Shown: piece after piece, positions 25,507-35,041 of the stretch | How the letters are laid out: every line of letters begins with the position of its first letter | How positions within the stretch are numbered: position 1 is the first letter of the stretch | Source of the DNA: Bacteroidales bacterium UBA7258 | Lineage (GTDB): Bacteria > Bacteroidota > Bacteroidia > Bacteroidales > UBA932 | DNA length: 64,000 nucleotides | NCBI GenBank assembly: GCA_002472565.1 | Contig: DKSK01000024.1 | Span: 18,519-82,518 of the forward strand | Reading direction: 5' to 3' | Translations under genes and position numbers: made by a program | The notes under the pieces: generated by a model | The model's database searches: none | What the model saw: only the letters and a program-made list of their open reading frames with translations | What the model was told of the DNA's origin: nothing

Positions 25507-27537
25507 ATGACTGATTTTCAGAAAGAAATACTTGAGGGCATTCCTCAAGACAGGCTTCCTGAAGCGAAGCCCTATGAGGCCAAGATCAACCACGCTCCGA
25601 AGCGTAAGGACATTCTCAGCCAGGAACAGAAAGCCCTCGCCCTGAAGAACGCGCTGAGGTATTTCCCGGCTAAATTCCACGAGACGCTGGCCCCGGAATT
25701 CGCCAAGGAGCTAAAGGATTACGGAAGAATCTACATGTACCGTTTCCGCCCGTCCTACGAGATCTACGCCAGGCCGATTGACCAGTACCCCTGCAAGTGC
25801 CGTCAGGCCGCGGCAATCATGGCCATGATCCAAAACAATCTGGATCCCCGCGTAGCCCAGCATCCGCATGAACTCATAATCTACGGCGGCAACGGAGCCA
25901 TATTCCAGAACTGGGCCCAATACAGGCTGACCATGAAATATCTTGCCGAGATGACCCAGGAGCAGACCCTTGCCATGTACTCCGGCCATCCGATGGGGCT
26001 TTTCCCGAGCCGGAAGGACGCGCCGAGGGTGGTTGTAACCAACGGCATGGTCATTCCTAATTATTCTTCGAAAGACGATTACGAGCGTTTCAACGCCATG
26101 GGTGTGTCCCAGTACGGCCAGATGACGGCCGGCTCCTATATGTACATAGGTCCGCAGGGTATCGTCCACGGCACCACCATCACCGTGATGAACGCCGCCC
26201 GCAAGCAGCTCAAAGCAAGGGGCATAGAAGGGAGCCGCGAGAATATGAAGGGCCTGCTTTTTGTCTCCGCCGGCCTCGGCGGAATGTCCGGCGCCCAGCC
26301 TAAGGCAGGGAACATCGCCGGAGTTGTCAGCGTTATAGCCGAAATCAATCCTCTGGCCGCACGCAAGCGCTATGAACAAGGCTGGGTTGACGAGCTCCAC
26401 GACAATCTCGACGAACTTATTCCGCGCATACGCAAAGCCGTCTCGGACAAAGAAATCGTCTCCCTCTCTTATGTGGGTAATGTCGTGGACCTCTGGGAAA
26501 GACTCGTCAAAGAAGACATCCATGTAGACCTCGGCAGCGACCAGACTTCGCTCCACAATCCTCTCGCAGGAGGCTACTACCCTGTCGGACTTTCCTTCGA
26601 GGAAGGAAAGAGAATGATGGCGGAAGAGCCAGAGAAATTCAAGGAAGCGGTAGAAGCCTCCCTGCGCCGCCAGGTAGCGGCCATCAACACCTTGGCGGAG
26701 AAGGGTATGTATTTCTTCGACTACGGCAACGCCTTCCTGCTCGAAGCGTCCCGCGCTGGGGCGGACATCATGGAGGGAGGCCATTTCCGCTACCCTTCCT
26801 ACGTCCAGGACATAATGGGGCCGCTCTATTTCGACTATGGCTTCGGCCCATTCCGCTGGGTCTGCATGAGCGAAGACCCTAAGGATCTCGCCAAGACCGA
26901 TGAAATCGCCGCGGCGGTCCTCCACGAAGAAGCCCGGACGGCTCCGGAAGAGATCCGAGGCCAGATGCATGACAACATCCATTGGATTGAAGAGGCGGCG
27001 AAGAACAAGCTTGTGGTCGGTTCCCAGGCGAGAATCCTCTACGCCGACTGCGAAGGGAGGACGAAGATAGCCCTCGGCTTCAATGAAGCGATCCGCAGGG
27101 GTGAAATCTCCGCCCCGATAGTCCTCGGCAGGGACCACCACGATGTCTCGGGCACAGACTCCCCATTCCGCGAGACTTCCAACATCTATGACGGCTCCCA
27201 GTTTACCGCCGACATGGCGGTCCAGAATGTCATCGGAGACGCTTTCCGCGGCGCGACATGGGTATCCATCCACAACGGAGGCGGAGTAGGCTGGGGTGAA
27301 GTGGTAAACGGAGGCTTCGGCATGGTCATCGACGGTTCCGAAGATTCAGCCCGCCATATCAGGGAGATGCTCTTCTGGGACGTGAACAACGGCATCGCTC
27401 GCCGCAGCTGGGCCCGCAACGAAGGCGCCGGCAGCGCAATCAGGAGAGAGATGGAACGCACTCCGGAGCTTAAGGTCACTCTGCCGGAAATTGCCGGAGA
27501 GGATCTCGTAAACAAGGCAATCAAGGAAATATTCTGA
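25507..27537 (+). CDS. hutU: Urocanate hydratase
   Basis: The 676-residue urocanase starts at ATG 25507 (a TTG 12 bp upstream is in frame but weaker). It contains the NAD-binding region (GGMSGAQPKAGNIAG) and the conserved SIHNGGGVGWGEVVNGGFG near residues 588-606. It converts urocanate to imidazolonepropionate in the cytoplasm using NAD as a catalytic electrophile. At about 676 residues it belongs to the longer urocanase type seen in Bacteroidetes rather than the roughly 555-residue proteobacterial form. It sits between ftcD and hutH (3 bp gap to hutH). Confidence 0.96.
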   Translation: MTDFQKEILEGIPQDRLPEAKPYEAKINHAPKRKDILSQEQKALALKNALRYFPAKFHETLAPEFAKELKDYGRIYMYRFRPSYEIYARPIDQYPCKCRQAAAIMAMIQNNLDPRVAQHPHELIIYGGNGAIFQNWAQYRLTMKYLAEMTQEQTLAMYSGHPMGLFPSRKDAPRVVVTNGMVIPNYSSKDDYERFNAMGVSQYGQMTAGSYMYIGPQGIVHGTTITVMNAARKQLKARGIEGSRENMKGLLFVSAGLGGMSGAQPKAGNIAGVVSVIAEINPLAARKRYEQGWVDELHDNLDELIPRIRKAVSDKEIVSLSYVGNVVDLWERLVKEDIHVDLGSDQTSLHNPLAGGYYPVGLSFEEGKRMMAEEPEKFKEAVEASLRRQVAAINTLAEKGMYFFDYGNAFLLEASRAGADIMEGGHFRYPSYVQDIMGPLYFDYGFGPFRWVCMSEDPKDLAKTDEIAAAVLHEEARTAPEEIRGQMHDNIHWIEEAAKNKLVVGSQARILYADCEGRTKIALGFNEAIRRGEISAPIVLGRDHHDVSGTDSPFRETSNIYDGSQFTADMAVQNVIGDAFRGATWVSIHNGGGVGWGEVVNGGFGMVIDGSEDSARHIREMLFWDVNNGIARRSWARNEGAGSAIRREMERTPELKVTLPEIAGEDLVNKAIKEIF

Positions 27538-27540
27538 AAT

Positions 27541-29019
27541 ATGTACACCATAGATAATTCTCACCTCAGTCTCTCCAGAATCGAGGAGATAATGGAAAAA
27601 CACGAAGAGCTGGTCCTCGGAGAGGAGGCCGTCCGCGCCATCGAGAAGTGCAGGGCCTATCTTGACCGGAAGATGGAAGACATCGGAAGGCCGATCTACG
27701 GGGTCACGACGGGCTTCGGCTCGCTCTGCAACGTGAGCATACCTGAAGACAAGCTTTCTCGGCTCCAGCATAATCTGGTCATGTCCCACGCCTGCGGGGC
27801 AGGAGAGAAGGTAAGACCTGAAATAGTTAAGCTCATGCTTCTGCTCAAGGCCAAATGTCTTTCCTACGGACATTCCGGCAGCCAGCTGGTGACGGTCCAG
27901 AGACTCGTGGACATGTTCAACAACGATGTTCTCCCGATAGTCTATCAGCAGGGTTCCCTTGGAGCTTCCGGCGACCTCGCTCCCCTCGCCCACCTCAGCC
28001 TTCCGCTCATAGGACTTGGCGAGGTGCTCTACAAGGGAGAGGTGCGCCAGAGCGCAGACGTCTGGAAGGAGCTGGGCTGGGAGCCGATAAAGCTTCAGTC
28101 CAAGGAAGGACTCGCCCTGCTGAACGGCACACAGTTCATGAGCGCCCACGCCGTCTGGTCTCTGATCCGGAGCAAGAAGCTCTCGGAATGGGCAGACAAG
28201 ATAGGAGCTATCTCCCTCGAAGCCTACGACGGCTGCATCGAGCCTTTCCTGCCTCTGACGCATCAGCTTCGCAAGCACAAGGGACAGATGGACACAGCAG
28301 AAAGGTTCATGAAACTGCTTGAAGGAAGCGAACTCATCAAGATGAAGAAGGAGCATGTCCAGGACCCTTATTCTTTCAGGTGCATCCCTCAGGTTCATGG
28401 TGCCGTGAAAGACAACATCCGCTACGTGGAATCTGTCATCGAGAACGAAATCAACTCCACGACGGACAATCCTAACATCTTCCCTGACGAAGATATGATA
28501 ATCTCGGCTGGCAATTTCCACGGAGAACCTATTGCCATACCTATGGACACCCTCGCCATAGCCATGTCAGAGCTTGCGAACATCTCGGAAAGGAGAATCT
28601 ATCAGCTGATTTCAGGAGGAAGAGGTCTGCCTAAGTTCCTGGTAGCCAACCCGGGAGTCAACAGCGGCTTCATGATTCCCCAGTATACGGCCGCTTCCAT
28701 CGTCAGCCAGAACAAGATGTACTGCTGGCCGGCGTCCGTAGATTCCATCCCGTCCTCCCAGGGCCAGGAGGACCATGTCAGCATGGGCTCAAACTCCGCC
28801 ACCAAGCTGGTGAGAGTCGTGGAGAACTGCCGCACCGTACTCGCCATCGAGCTCTTCAACGCGGCCCAGGCCCTGGATTTCCGGCACAGGCTCTCCGCGA
28901 GGAAATCCTCTCCAGCTATAGAGAAGCTTTTCGATGAGTATAGGAAGGTGGTTCCATTCATCAGCGAAGACGCCTACATGCACCCTCTAATCGAGAAAAG
29001 CATAGCCTTCATCAGCTGA
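27541..29019 (+). CDS. hutH: Histidine ammonia-lyase
   Basis: The 492-residue protein deaminates L-histidine to trans-urocanate. The self-forming MIO prosthetic group is encoded by A142-S143-G144 in GSLGASGDLAPLAHL, at the same numbers as in Pseudomonas histidase. Other family stretches are YGVTTGFGSLCN, NGTQFMSAHA and QDPYSFRCIPQVHG. It starts 3 bp after hutU stops and ends 2 bp before hutI begins, so the operon is tightly packed. Confidence 0.96.
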   Translation: MYTIDNSHLSLSRIEEIMEKHEELVLGEEAVRAIEKCRAYLDRKMEDIGRPIYGVTTGFGSLCNVSIPEDKLSRLQHNLVMSHACGAGEKVRPEIVKLMLLLKAKCLSYGHSGSQLVTVQRLVDMFNNDVLPIVYQQGSLGASGDLAPLAHLSLPLIGLGEVLYKGEVRQSADVWKELGWEPIKLQSKEGLALLNGTQFMSAHAVWSLIRSKKLSEWADKIGAISLEAYDGCIEPFLPLTHQLRKHKGQMDTAERFMKLLEGSELIKMKKEHVQDPYSFRCIPQVHGAVKDNIRYVESVIENEINSTTDNPNIFPDEDMIISAGNFHGEPIAIPMDTLAIAMSELANISERRIYQLISGGRGLPKFLVANPGVNSGFMIPQYTAASIVSQNKMYCWPASVDSIPSSQGQEDHVSMGSNSATKLVRVVENCRTVLAIELFNAAQALDFRHRLSARKSSPAIEKLFDEYRKVVPFISEDAYMHPLIEKSIAFIS

Positions 29020-29021
29020 CT

Positions 29022-30254
29022 ATGGACCTGCTGATCAAGAATATAGGTCTGCTGGCAGGCATCGTTCCAGAGGGCTTTCTCCGCAAGGAAGGCCCTGCAA
29101 TGGACAAAGTCATCTGTATGACGGACGCCTATCTCAGAATCGACGGAGAGAAGATAAGCGACTTCTCCTCCATGTCTGCTCTCAGTGAAAAAGCCACAGC
29201 CTCCAAGATCATTGACGCACGCGGCGGGATTGTGATGCCTGCCTTCTGCGATTCCCACACCCACATCTGCTTTGCCGGAACAAGGGAGCGGGAATTTATC
29301 GACAAGCTGAACGGGCTGACTTATGCCCAAATCGCAGAGCGTGGAGGCGGGATACTCAATTCCGCCGACCTCCTCCACCGCACATCCGAAGATGAACTCT
29401 ATGCACAGACCATGGAGAGAGTCGGAGAGATGACGGCAAAGGGGACCGGGGCCATCGAGATAAAGAGCGGCTACGGCCTCAACACAGAGGACGAGATGAA
29501 GATGCTGAGAGTCATCCGCCGTGTAAAGGAGACTTCCCCTGCCTTGGTTCGCGCCACTTTTCTCGGGGCTCACGCCATCGGCAGAGGCTGCACTCACGAG
29601 AAGTACGTGGACCTTGTCTGTGAGGAGATGATACCTCGGGCCGCCGGAGAGGGTCTCGCCGACTTTGTCGATGTCTTCTGCGAAAAAGGTTTCTTCACCG
29701 TGGAGGACGCGGACCGGATAATGAGCACCGGCGAAAGGTACGGCCTTGTTCCGAAGATTCACGGGAACCAGCTGGCTCGTTCAGGCGGAGTCCAGATCGC
29801 CGCCAGACACAACGCTCTTTCCGTTGACCATCTGGAAGACACCGGCGAAGAGGAAATCGAAGCGCTGCGAGGAAAGAGGACAATGCCGACCATGCTGCCG
29901 GGCTCCTCATTCTTCCTCGACATGCAATACGGGAAGGCAGGGGCCTTCATAGACGCGGGCCTCGGACTCGCTCTTGCAAGCGACTATAATCCCGGCTCCT
30001 CACCTTCCGGAGACATGCGCTTCGTGATGGCCCTCGGCTGCATCAAGATGAAGCTGAGCCCTGAACGCTCATTCAACGCCTGCACCTTGAACTCCGCCTA
30101 CGCCATGGGGGTCTCCGACATCGCAGGCTCCGTGACACCGGGGAAACTCGCCAACTTGATAATTACCAGACCGCTTCCTACCCTCTCCCACATCGTTTAT
30201 TGTTACGAAAGCCCTTTCATCGCCCACGTTCTGCTGCGTGGAAAAGAGATATAG
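29022..30254 (+). CDS. hutI: Imidazolonepropionase
   Basis: The 410-residue amidohydrolase opens the imidazolone ring to give N-formimino-L-glutamate, the substrate of FtcD. The metal-binding His-x-His is H79/H81 in FCDSHTHICFAG; further metal-site residues lie in ATFLGAHAIG, KIHGNQLA and LALASDYNPGS. It completes the four-step path: HutH, HutU, HutI, FtcD. It is the last gene of the operon and is followed by a strong terminator. No transporter for histidine and no hutG or hutF is present; none is needed when FtcD handles formiminoglutamate. Confidence 0.96.
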   Translation: MDLLIKNIGLLAGIVPEGFLRKEGPAMDKVICMTDAYLRIDGEKISDFSSMSALSEKATASKIIDARGGIVMPAFCDSHTHICFAGTREREFIDKLNGLTYAQIAERGGGILNSADLLHRTSEDELYAQTMERVGEMTAKGTGAIEIKSGYGLNTEDEMKMLRVIRRVKETSPALVRATFLGAHAIGRGCTHEKYVDLVCEEMIPRAAGEGLADFVDVFCEKGFFTVEDADRIMSTGERYGLVPKIHGNQLARSGGVQIAARHNALSVDHLEDTGEEEIEALRGKRTMPTMLPGSSFFLDMQYGKAGAFIDAGLGLALASDYNPGSSPSGDMRFVMALGCIKMKLSPERSFNACTLNSAYAMGVSDIAGSVTPGKLANLIITRPLPTLSHIVYCYESPFIAHVLLRGKEI

Positions 30255-30276
30255 GAATAACTTTCGCATAATAAAG

Positions 30277-30317
30277 AAAGAGCGGGACCCTTCTCACAAG
30301 AGGGATCCCGCTCTTTT
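30277..30317. terminator. Bidirectional terminator between hutI and yitT-like gene
   Basis: AAAGAGCGGGA (30277-30287) pairs with TCCCGCTCTTT (30306-30316), with further CCC/GGG pairing inside and a T-run after it on the plus strand. A-rich sequence before it gives U on the opposite strand. It overlaps the stop codon of the minus-strand gene at 30316-30318. Confidence 0.85.
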
Positions 30318-31251
30318 ATTCGATGTTTTCCGCCTTATTCTTCCTTGCGTTGTTCCATAAGCCGTAGACCTCGCTGACATTTCCGGCAGTCACGAAAGAA
30401 TGCAGCTTATTGACCTTGATGAAATTAAGAACATGGGCGAACTCATCCTTGGTAAGCAGAGACTGGATTTCAGTATGAGTCTCACCTCCGAAACCGCCCC
30501 TCACCTCGTAGAGGGTGCAGCCACGCCGCAGATCATTGATTATGTAGGAGCGGATCATTTCATAATCATCGCTGATTATGCAGATTCGCTTACGGCGGTT
30601 GAGCATGGCAGTGAAATGGTCAACCGCAAGACCGTTGATCCATGTGCCGATGATTCCGATGACCACCAGCCTGAAAGGATTCACGGCGAAGGCTGTCAGG
30701 CAGATTACCACACCAGAAACAGTCACCGCCTCTCCGATGTCGATATTGGCATATTTATTCAGGATTTTGGCTATGATGTCCAGGCCTCCCGAAGAGGCAT
30801 TGATCCTGAAGAGGATGGTCTGCGCCACGCTGATGATTCCGACGAAGCAGAGGAGGTCGAACCAGATGTCGCCCATGACGGAAGTTGAGCCCTCCGCTAT
30901 GAACTTTGACGCAGGCAGGACCTTGTCCAGCAGGTCCATCAGAGGGCCGATGATGAGCGAGGTATAGATGGTCTTCGCTCCGAATTCCTTACCCAGCGTC
31001 ACCCAGGCAAGGAGAAGCAAGAAGGCATTGAGTACCAGTACGAGAGTAGAGACCTTTATGGTCACGCCGAAGACGCCGCCCAGGTCCGACAGGACCATGG
31101 CGAGCCCGGCGGTAGAACCCAGGACCAAGTTTCCAGGAATAAGGAAGAAGTTCAGGGCGAAAGCAGAAAAGAGCATCGCCAGAGTCATCACTATGAGGTC
31201 GCTCCAGAACTTCCATGTGGTGAACGGCCTGAGCAGGTCTCCGACGTTCAT
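30316..31251 (-). CDS. YitT-family membrane protein (DUF161 + DUF2179)
   Basis: The 311-residue protein has about five hydrophobic segments in residues 17-205 (the YitT/DUF161 membrane domain, including FALNFFLIPGNLVLGSTAGLA and NASSGGLDIIAKILNKYANI) and a soluble C-terminal DUF2179 domain (DLRRGCTLYEVRGGFGGE then THTEIQSLLTKDE). The family is widespread; transport function is suspected but not proven. Its ATG overlaps the patB stop as ATGA, so the two are translationally coupled. It is the last gene of the MATE-DUF3737-patB-yitT run. Confidence 0.92.
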   Translation of the reverse strand: MNVGDLLRPFTTWKFWSDLIVMTLAMLFSAFALNFFLIPGNLVLGSTAGLAMVLSDLGGVFGVTIKVSTLVLVLNAFLLLLAWVTLGKEFGAKTIYTSLIIGPLMDLLDKVLPASKFIAEGSTSVMGDIWFDLLCFVGIISVAQTILFRINASSGGLDIIAKILNKYANIDIGEAVTVSGVVICLTAFAVNPFRLVVIGIIGTWINGLAVDHFTAMLNRRKRICIISDDYEMIRSYIINDLRRGCTLYEVRGGFGGETHTEIQSLLTKDEFAHVLNFIKVNKLHSFVTAGNVSEVYGLWNNARKNKAENIE

Positions 31252-32519
31252 AGCCTTCCTGAAGAATTTCCGTCCACGGAATTAAGCAGACGCCTGAGTC
31301 CGTGTACCAGACGCCTCAGACCGACCGCAAAGGTCTTGTGCTGAGTGGCCAGATTGATTCTGATGAAATCTCCGTCTCCATACATGGAGCCGGCATTTAT
31401 CCAGACAGCTTCATGGGCATAGAGTTCCTCCTCCACCTGAGTGCTGGTGAGCGGAGAGGTGCCGCGCCTCGTAAGGGCCTTGATGTCCGCCCAGGCAAGA
31501 TAGGTTCCTTCAAGCTTGACAACCGGAAAGTCCGGCAAGTCCTTTGCGAAAGCCTCGCAGAGGGCAAGGTAGTTTCCATGGACATAAGCGTTCATCTGGT
31601 CCAGCCACTCCTCACCTTCCTTAGTGAAGGCCGCCTCCATGGAGATGGGGGCGAAGGGGCTCACATCGCAGACTTCATTGACATTCAGGGCCTTGTCGAT
31701 GTCCTTGTGCCAGGCGGGATTCGAAGTCACTATGAGGGCGAACTGGAGACCCGCTGTATTGAAAGACTTGCTCGACGAAACCAGAGAGATGCAGTTTTCC
31801 TGGTCGATGGCGGCGAAAGGGGTGTATCTGCATCCCGGACTGACAATCTCCGAATGGATTTCGTCGGAGAAGACAGCGACTTTATGCCTGCGGGCGATCT
31901 CCGCGACCTTGGTCATTTCCTCCGACGTCCACACTCTCCCGGCAGGGTTGTGAGGGTTGCAGAAAATCATCAGTTTGGCTGCCGGGTCGGCACATTTTTC
32001 TTCAAGATCAGAATAATCAATCCGGTAAGTCATCTGCCCGTCCTCCCGGACATAGGAAAGCCGGCTTTCCAGAAGCCCGCAGCCATTGTTTTTTATCGAG
32101 GAATAGAAGCAGTTGTATACAGGAGGCAGAATCACCACCTTGTCACCTGGCTCCGTCATGGCCTTTACGACGGCCGAGAGGGCCGGGACTCCTCCGAGAG
32201 TATATAGTATCCAATCTTTCTCGATTTTCCAGCCGTGCTTTTTGCCGAACCAATTGACGGCGGACTCATAGGTCGAGTCCGGGACGTGCTCGTAGCCGAA
32301 AACGCCATGATCAAGGCGTTTCTGGAGGGCGGCCTTTATGAAAGGGGCGCATTCGAAGTCCATGTCCGCCACCCAGAGCGGAATTACATCGGAAGCCTTG
32401 AAGCCAGCCCCCTCAAGAGAAGGGTCAGCGGCATTGACTCTTACGCCATGGAGTTCGGCATCCCACTTCACGCAGGAGCTTCCGCGGCGAGGGATAATCT
32501 TGTCAAAATCGTATACCAT
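31248..32519 (-). CDS. patB: MalY/PatB-type aminotransferase (cystathionine beta-lyase)
   Basis: The 423-residue PLP enzyme is of fold type I, MalY/PatB subgroup. It starts MVYDFDKIIPRRGSSCVKWD, has PLWVADMDFECAP, the cofactor-binding AKLMIFCNPHNPAGRVW, and the Schiff-base lysine in SLVSSSKSFNTAGLQFA near residue 240. Members cleave C-S bonds of cystathionine or cysteine conjugates, yielding homocysteine or a thiol plus pyruvate and ammonia. A role in thiol-conjugate breakdown would fit its neighbours, an exporter and a membrane protein, but that is inference. It overlaps the YitT-like gene by 4 bp. Confidence 0.93.
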   Translation of the reverse strand: MVYDFDKIIPRRGSSCVKWDAELHGVRVNAADPSLEGAGFKASDVIPLWVADMDFECAPFIKAALQKRLDHGVFGYEHVPDSTYESAVNWFGKKHGWKIEKDWILYTLGGVPALSAVVKAMTEPGDKVVILPPVYNCFYSSIKNNGCGLLESRLSYVREDGQMTYRIDYSDLEEKCADPAAKLMIFCNPHNPAGRVWTSEEMTKVAEIARRHKVAVFSDEIHSEIVSPGCRYTPFAAIDQENCISLVSSSKSFNTAGLQFALIVTSNPAWHKDIDKALNVNEVCDVSPFAPISMEAAFTKEGEEWLDQMNAYVHGNYLALCEAFAKDLPDFPVVKLEGTYLAWADIKALTRRGTSPLTSTQVEEELYAHEAVWINAGSMYGDGDFIRINLATQHKTFAVGLRRLVHGLRRLLNSVDGNSSGRL

Positions 32520-32549
32520 GATCTCGGAAAACTTTATTTTTCGACAATC

Positions 32550-33392
32550 TCAGAAAATTTCGATCTTGCAGTCTGCAGGAGCCTTGATATTCTCATCAAG
32601 GATAATCTCTCCGTAACTGTGGGCCTTGATCAAACCCGTACGCGGATTCTTGACCGAAGTTATACGGCTGTTCACTTTAGCCTGAACATCGGAATATTCA
32701 AAAGCAAGGTCGGCGTCCTCTTCCATCACGCAATCCTCCAGCACCAGATTCTCGGCATAGCACAGAGGCTGGCTTCCACTGATCTTGCAGCGAACGAGAC
32801 GGAGATTTTTGGAATACCAGCCGAGATACTCGCCATTGATTTCGGAATCATAGACAGTCACATTCTCCGACATCCAGAAGGCATCCTTGGTATTGAGGAT
32901 GGAATTGCGGATTTCAGTATTCTTCGTATACTGGAATGAATAGTTGCCGTCAAGACGGAATCTATTGATTTTCACGTTGTCGCAATACTGGAGGATATAG
33001 TCGGCGTGGTCGGCGCTCACGTTGTCGATGTCAATGTTCCTGCACTGCCAGAGCGTTTCTGCAGCACTCGGAATCTGCACATTGCGCAGCTTGATTCCGT
33101 CCATCTCACGGAACATTTTCGGAGCGTCCACCCAAGTGTCCTCCATAGTGCAATCCTTTGAGTACCAGAGAGCTGCACGTGCACCTCCGGTAAAGAGGCA
33201 GTGGCGCAGAACAAAGTGATCACAGCACCAGAATGGATATTTTCCCTCGAAAACACAGTTATAGGCCTCGATGTTGGAAGTTTCTTTGAGGGCGGATTCG
33301 CCCCTGTGAATCTTCACGCCTTCAAGATAAAGGTCGTGCTTACAGTAAAGGGGCCTTTCCCCCTGAAACTCTTCGTTGATAATCTTCTCCAT
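32550..33392 (-). CDS. DUF3737-family beta-helix protein
   Basis: The 280-residue protein belongs to DUF3737, opening MEKIINEEFQGERPLYCKHD. Its body is a run of short beta-helix rungs with alternating hydrophobic, Asn and Cys positions (NIEAYNCVFEGKYPFW, DIDNVSADHADYILQYC, SVQYT-like repeats such as NYSFQYTKNTEIRNSIL). There is no signal peptide, so it is cytoplasmic. Function is unknown. It lies between the MATE gene (27 bp) and patB (30 bp), in a run of four minus-strand genes. Unusual richness in Cys, Trp and Tyr is visible along the helix. Confidence 0.88.
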   Translation of the reverse strand: MEKIINEEFQGERPLYCKHDLYLEGVKIHRGESALKETSNIEAYNCVFEGKYPFWCCDHFVLRHCLFTGGARAALWYSKDCTMEDTWVDAPKMFREMDGIKLRNVQIPSAAETLWQCRNIDIDNVSADHADYILQYCDNVKINRFRLDGNYSFQYTKNTEIRNSILNTKDAFWMSENVTVYDSEINGEYLGWYSKNLRLVRCKISGSQPLCYAENLVLEDCVMEEDADLAFEYSDVQAKVNSRITSVKNPRTGLIKAHSYGEIILDENIKAPADCKIEIF

Positions 33393-33419
33393 ATTATTTT
33401 TCTTTGGTATTCTGCAAAT

Positions 33420-34859
33420 TTACTGATATTTCAATTTCTTTTCCATCCATCTGCCGGATTTCAGCCTTGCAAGGAAGAGGAGGCCCCTTATGTTGAGTTC
33501 CAGGCACATAGCCATCCAGAATCCGATAAGTCCGAACTTCGGAGTGAAAATCAGGGCCAGAGGGATGCGGATGAGCCACATGGAACCGAAATTCAGGAAG
33601 GAAGGGATCAGGGTGTCGCCTGCTCCCGTCATGGCACCGTTCGACACTATGGATACGGCGTAAAGCGTCTCAGCGAAGGCTTCAAGTCTGAGACATTTGG
33701 CCCCGAGGCTGACGACTTCCGGGTCTACGCTCAGCATGCTCATCAGAAGGGTGGCGAAGATGAACATCAGCACCGCCATGAAAGACATTATCGCCGCCCC
33801 GAGCCAGACCGCCTTCGTAGAAAAGGCTCCGGCAAGATCCCGGCGCTTTGCACCAAGGCTCTGTCCGACGAGGGTGGTGGCTGCGTCCGACATCCCGTAG
33901 CCAGGCATATAACAGAAGCTTTCCGCAGTCACGGCGAAGGAATTGGCGGCTATGGCCACTGCTCCAAGCGGGGCTACTATCACCGTGCTTGCGATATAGG
34001 CTCCGCGAACGATTATGTTCTGAAGCCAGAGCGGTCCAGTGATGCCCAGAGCGTTTTCCAAACAGACCCGCGTCGGGCGGAACGAACCTTTTTCATGGGC
34101 TATCGCAAGTTCCGGCGACTTCACCAGAAGGAAGTAGAGTCCCGCGACGCAGCCGAGACATTCGGCGATGCCGGTTCCCAGGGCCGCTCCCTTGATGCCC
34201 AGAGCGGCGCCAGGTATGGTGAAGTCAAGTCCCAGGAGGCTGATTTCCCGGGTAGGGAAAATCAGCAGGAAATTGAAAATCACGTCCATGGCGCACATGA
34301 AAACATCTATCAGACTTGGTATCTTCATGTTACCGCTGCATGAGAGTGTGGCTCCGCAGAAAAGGGTCACTGCCAGGGCTGGCAGGAAGGCCACGTTGAT
34401 TCTGAGGTATTGTCTCGCGCCTTCGGCTATTTCGCCCTTGCCGCCGAGCCAGCCGGGCAGAGGTCCGCTGATAGAGAGCGCGAAGAGCGAGACGAAGATA
34501 CTGAAGACCAGGACGCTGACGAGGCCCTGGCGGACTACCTGCCTTGCGGCGTGCAGATCATTAGCTCCGATGAGATGGGCGACCTGCACGGAGAATCCGT
34601 TGTGGACTGCTGTGCAGAAGCCTACCAATATCCATGTGGTAGTGGCCACAAGGCCTATCGAGGCCGAGGGGACGGCGCCGAGTCTTCCGACCATGGAGGC
34701 ATCGATAAACTGGAGCATGATGGATGCCAGCTGAGCGAGGATGGCTGGTGCGCACAGGAGCATGATAAGAGAGTATTGCTGGCCACGGGCCATCTGCTCT
34801 CCACCACGCAACATGCCCAGGAGGGAGTCCTTGCGGCTGATTCTCGCTGTCGCTTCCAT
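33420..34859 (-). CDS. MATE-family multidrug efflux transporter
   Basis: From ATG at 34859 the protein has 479 residues and twelve likely membrane segments, arranged in two halves as usual for MATE (LMLLCAPAILAQLASIMLQF-type first helix region, GADNLHA-like loop, second half beginning ITGPLWLQNIIVRG). These inner-membrane proteins export cationic or drug-like compounds by Na+ or H+ exchange. A GTG 3 bp upstream is the alternative first codon. It heads the MATE-DUF3737-patB-yitT cluster; the substrate is not predictable. Confidence 0.92.
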   Translation of the reverse strand: MEATARISRKDSLLGMLRGGEQMARGQQYSLIMLLCAPAILAQLASIMLQFIDASMVGRLGAVPSASIGLVATTTWILVGFCTAVHNGFSVQVAHLIGANDLHAARQVVRQGLVSVLVFSIFVSLFALSISGPLPGWLGGKGEIAEGARQYLRINVAFLPALAVTLFCGATLSCSGNMKIPSLIDVFMCAMDVIFNFLLIFPTREISLLGLDFTIPGAALGIKGAALGTGIAECLGCVAGLYFLLVKSPELAIAHEKGSFRPTRVCLENALGITGPLWLQNIIVRGAYIASTVIVAPLGAVAIAANSFAVTAESFCYMPGYGMSDAATTLVGQSLGAKRRDLAGAFSTKAVWLGAAIMSFMAVLMFIFATLLMSMLSVDPEVVSLGAKCLRLEAFAETLYAVSIVSNGAMTGAGDTLIPSFLNFGSMWLIRIPLALIFTPKFGLIGFWMAMCLELNIRGLLFLARLKSGRWMEKKLKYQ

Positions 34860-34987
34860 CACGGCAAATGTACATAAAAAAGTCCGACATAGCTAATGTC
34901 GTTCCCTGATTATGGTTGACTCGCGATTTTCCTCCGCGAACCTGACAAATGCAAGGAGAGCAAAGTTCGGAGTGTGCCGAGGAAGCA

Positions 34988-35021
34988 CAAAAAAGAAGGC
35001 GGCTCTTTCGAGCCACCTTCT
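34988..35021 (-). terminator. Terminator after fba
   Basis: The minus-strand RNA forms AGAAGG-U-GGCUC, a GAAA tetraloop, then GAGCC-G-CCUUCU, with one U-G wobble, followed by six U. It lies about 20 nt past the aldolase stop. Confidence 0.85.
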
Positions 35022-35041
35022 AAATGTTTCAAAGACTGTGA

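Noticed and set aside
25711..27273. 520-codon open frame antisense to hutU (and a 391-codon one at 27346-28521 antisense to hutH).
   Set aside because: Both mirror the codon pattern of real, strongly conserved hut genes on the other strand. The translations have no family signature; long antisense frames are expected at this GC content.
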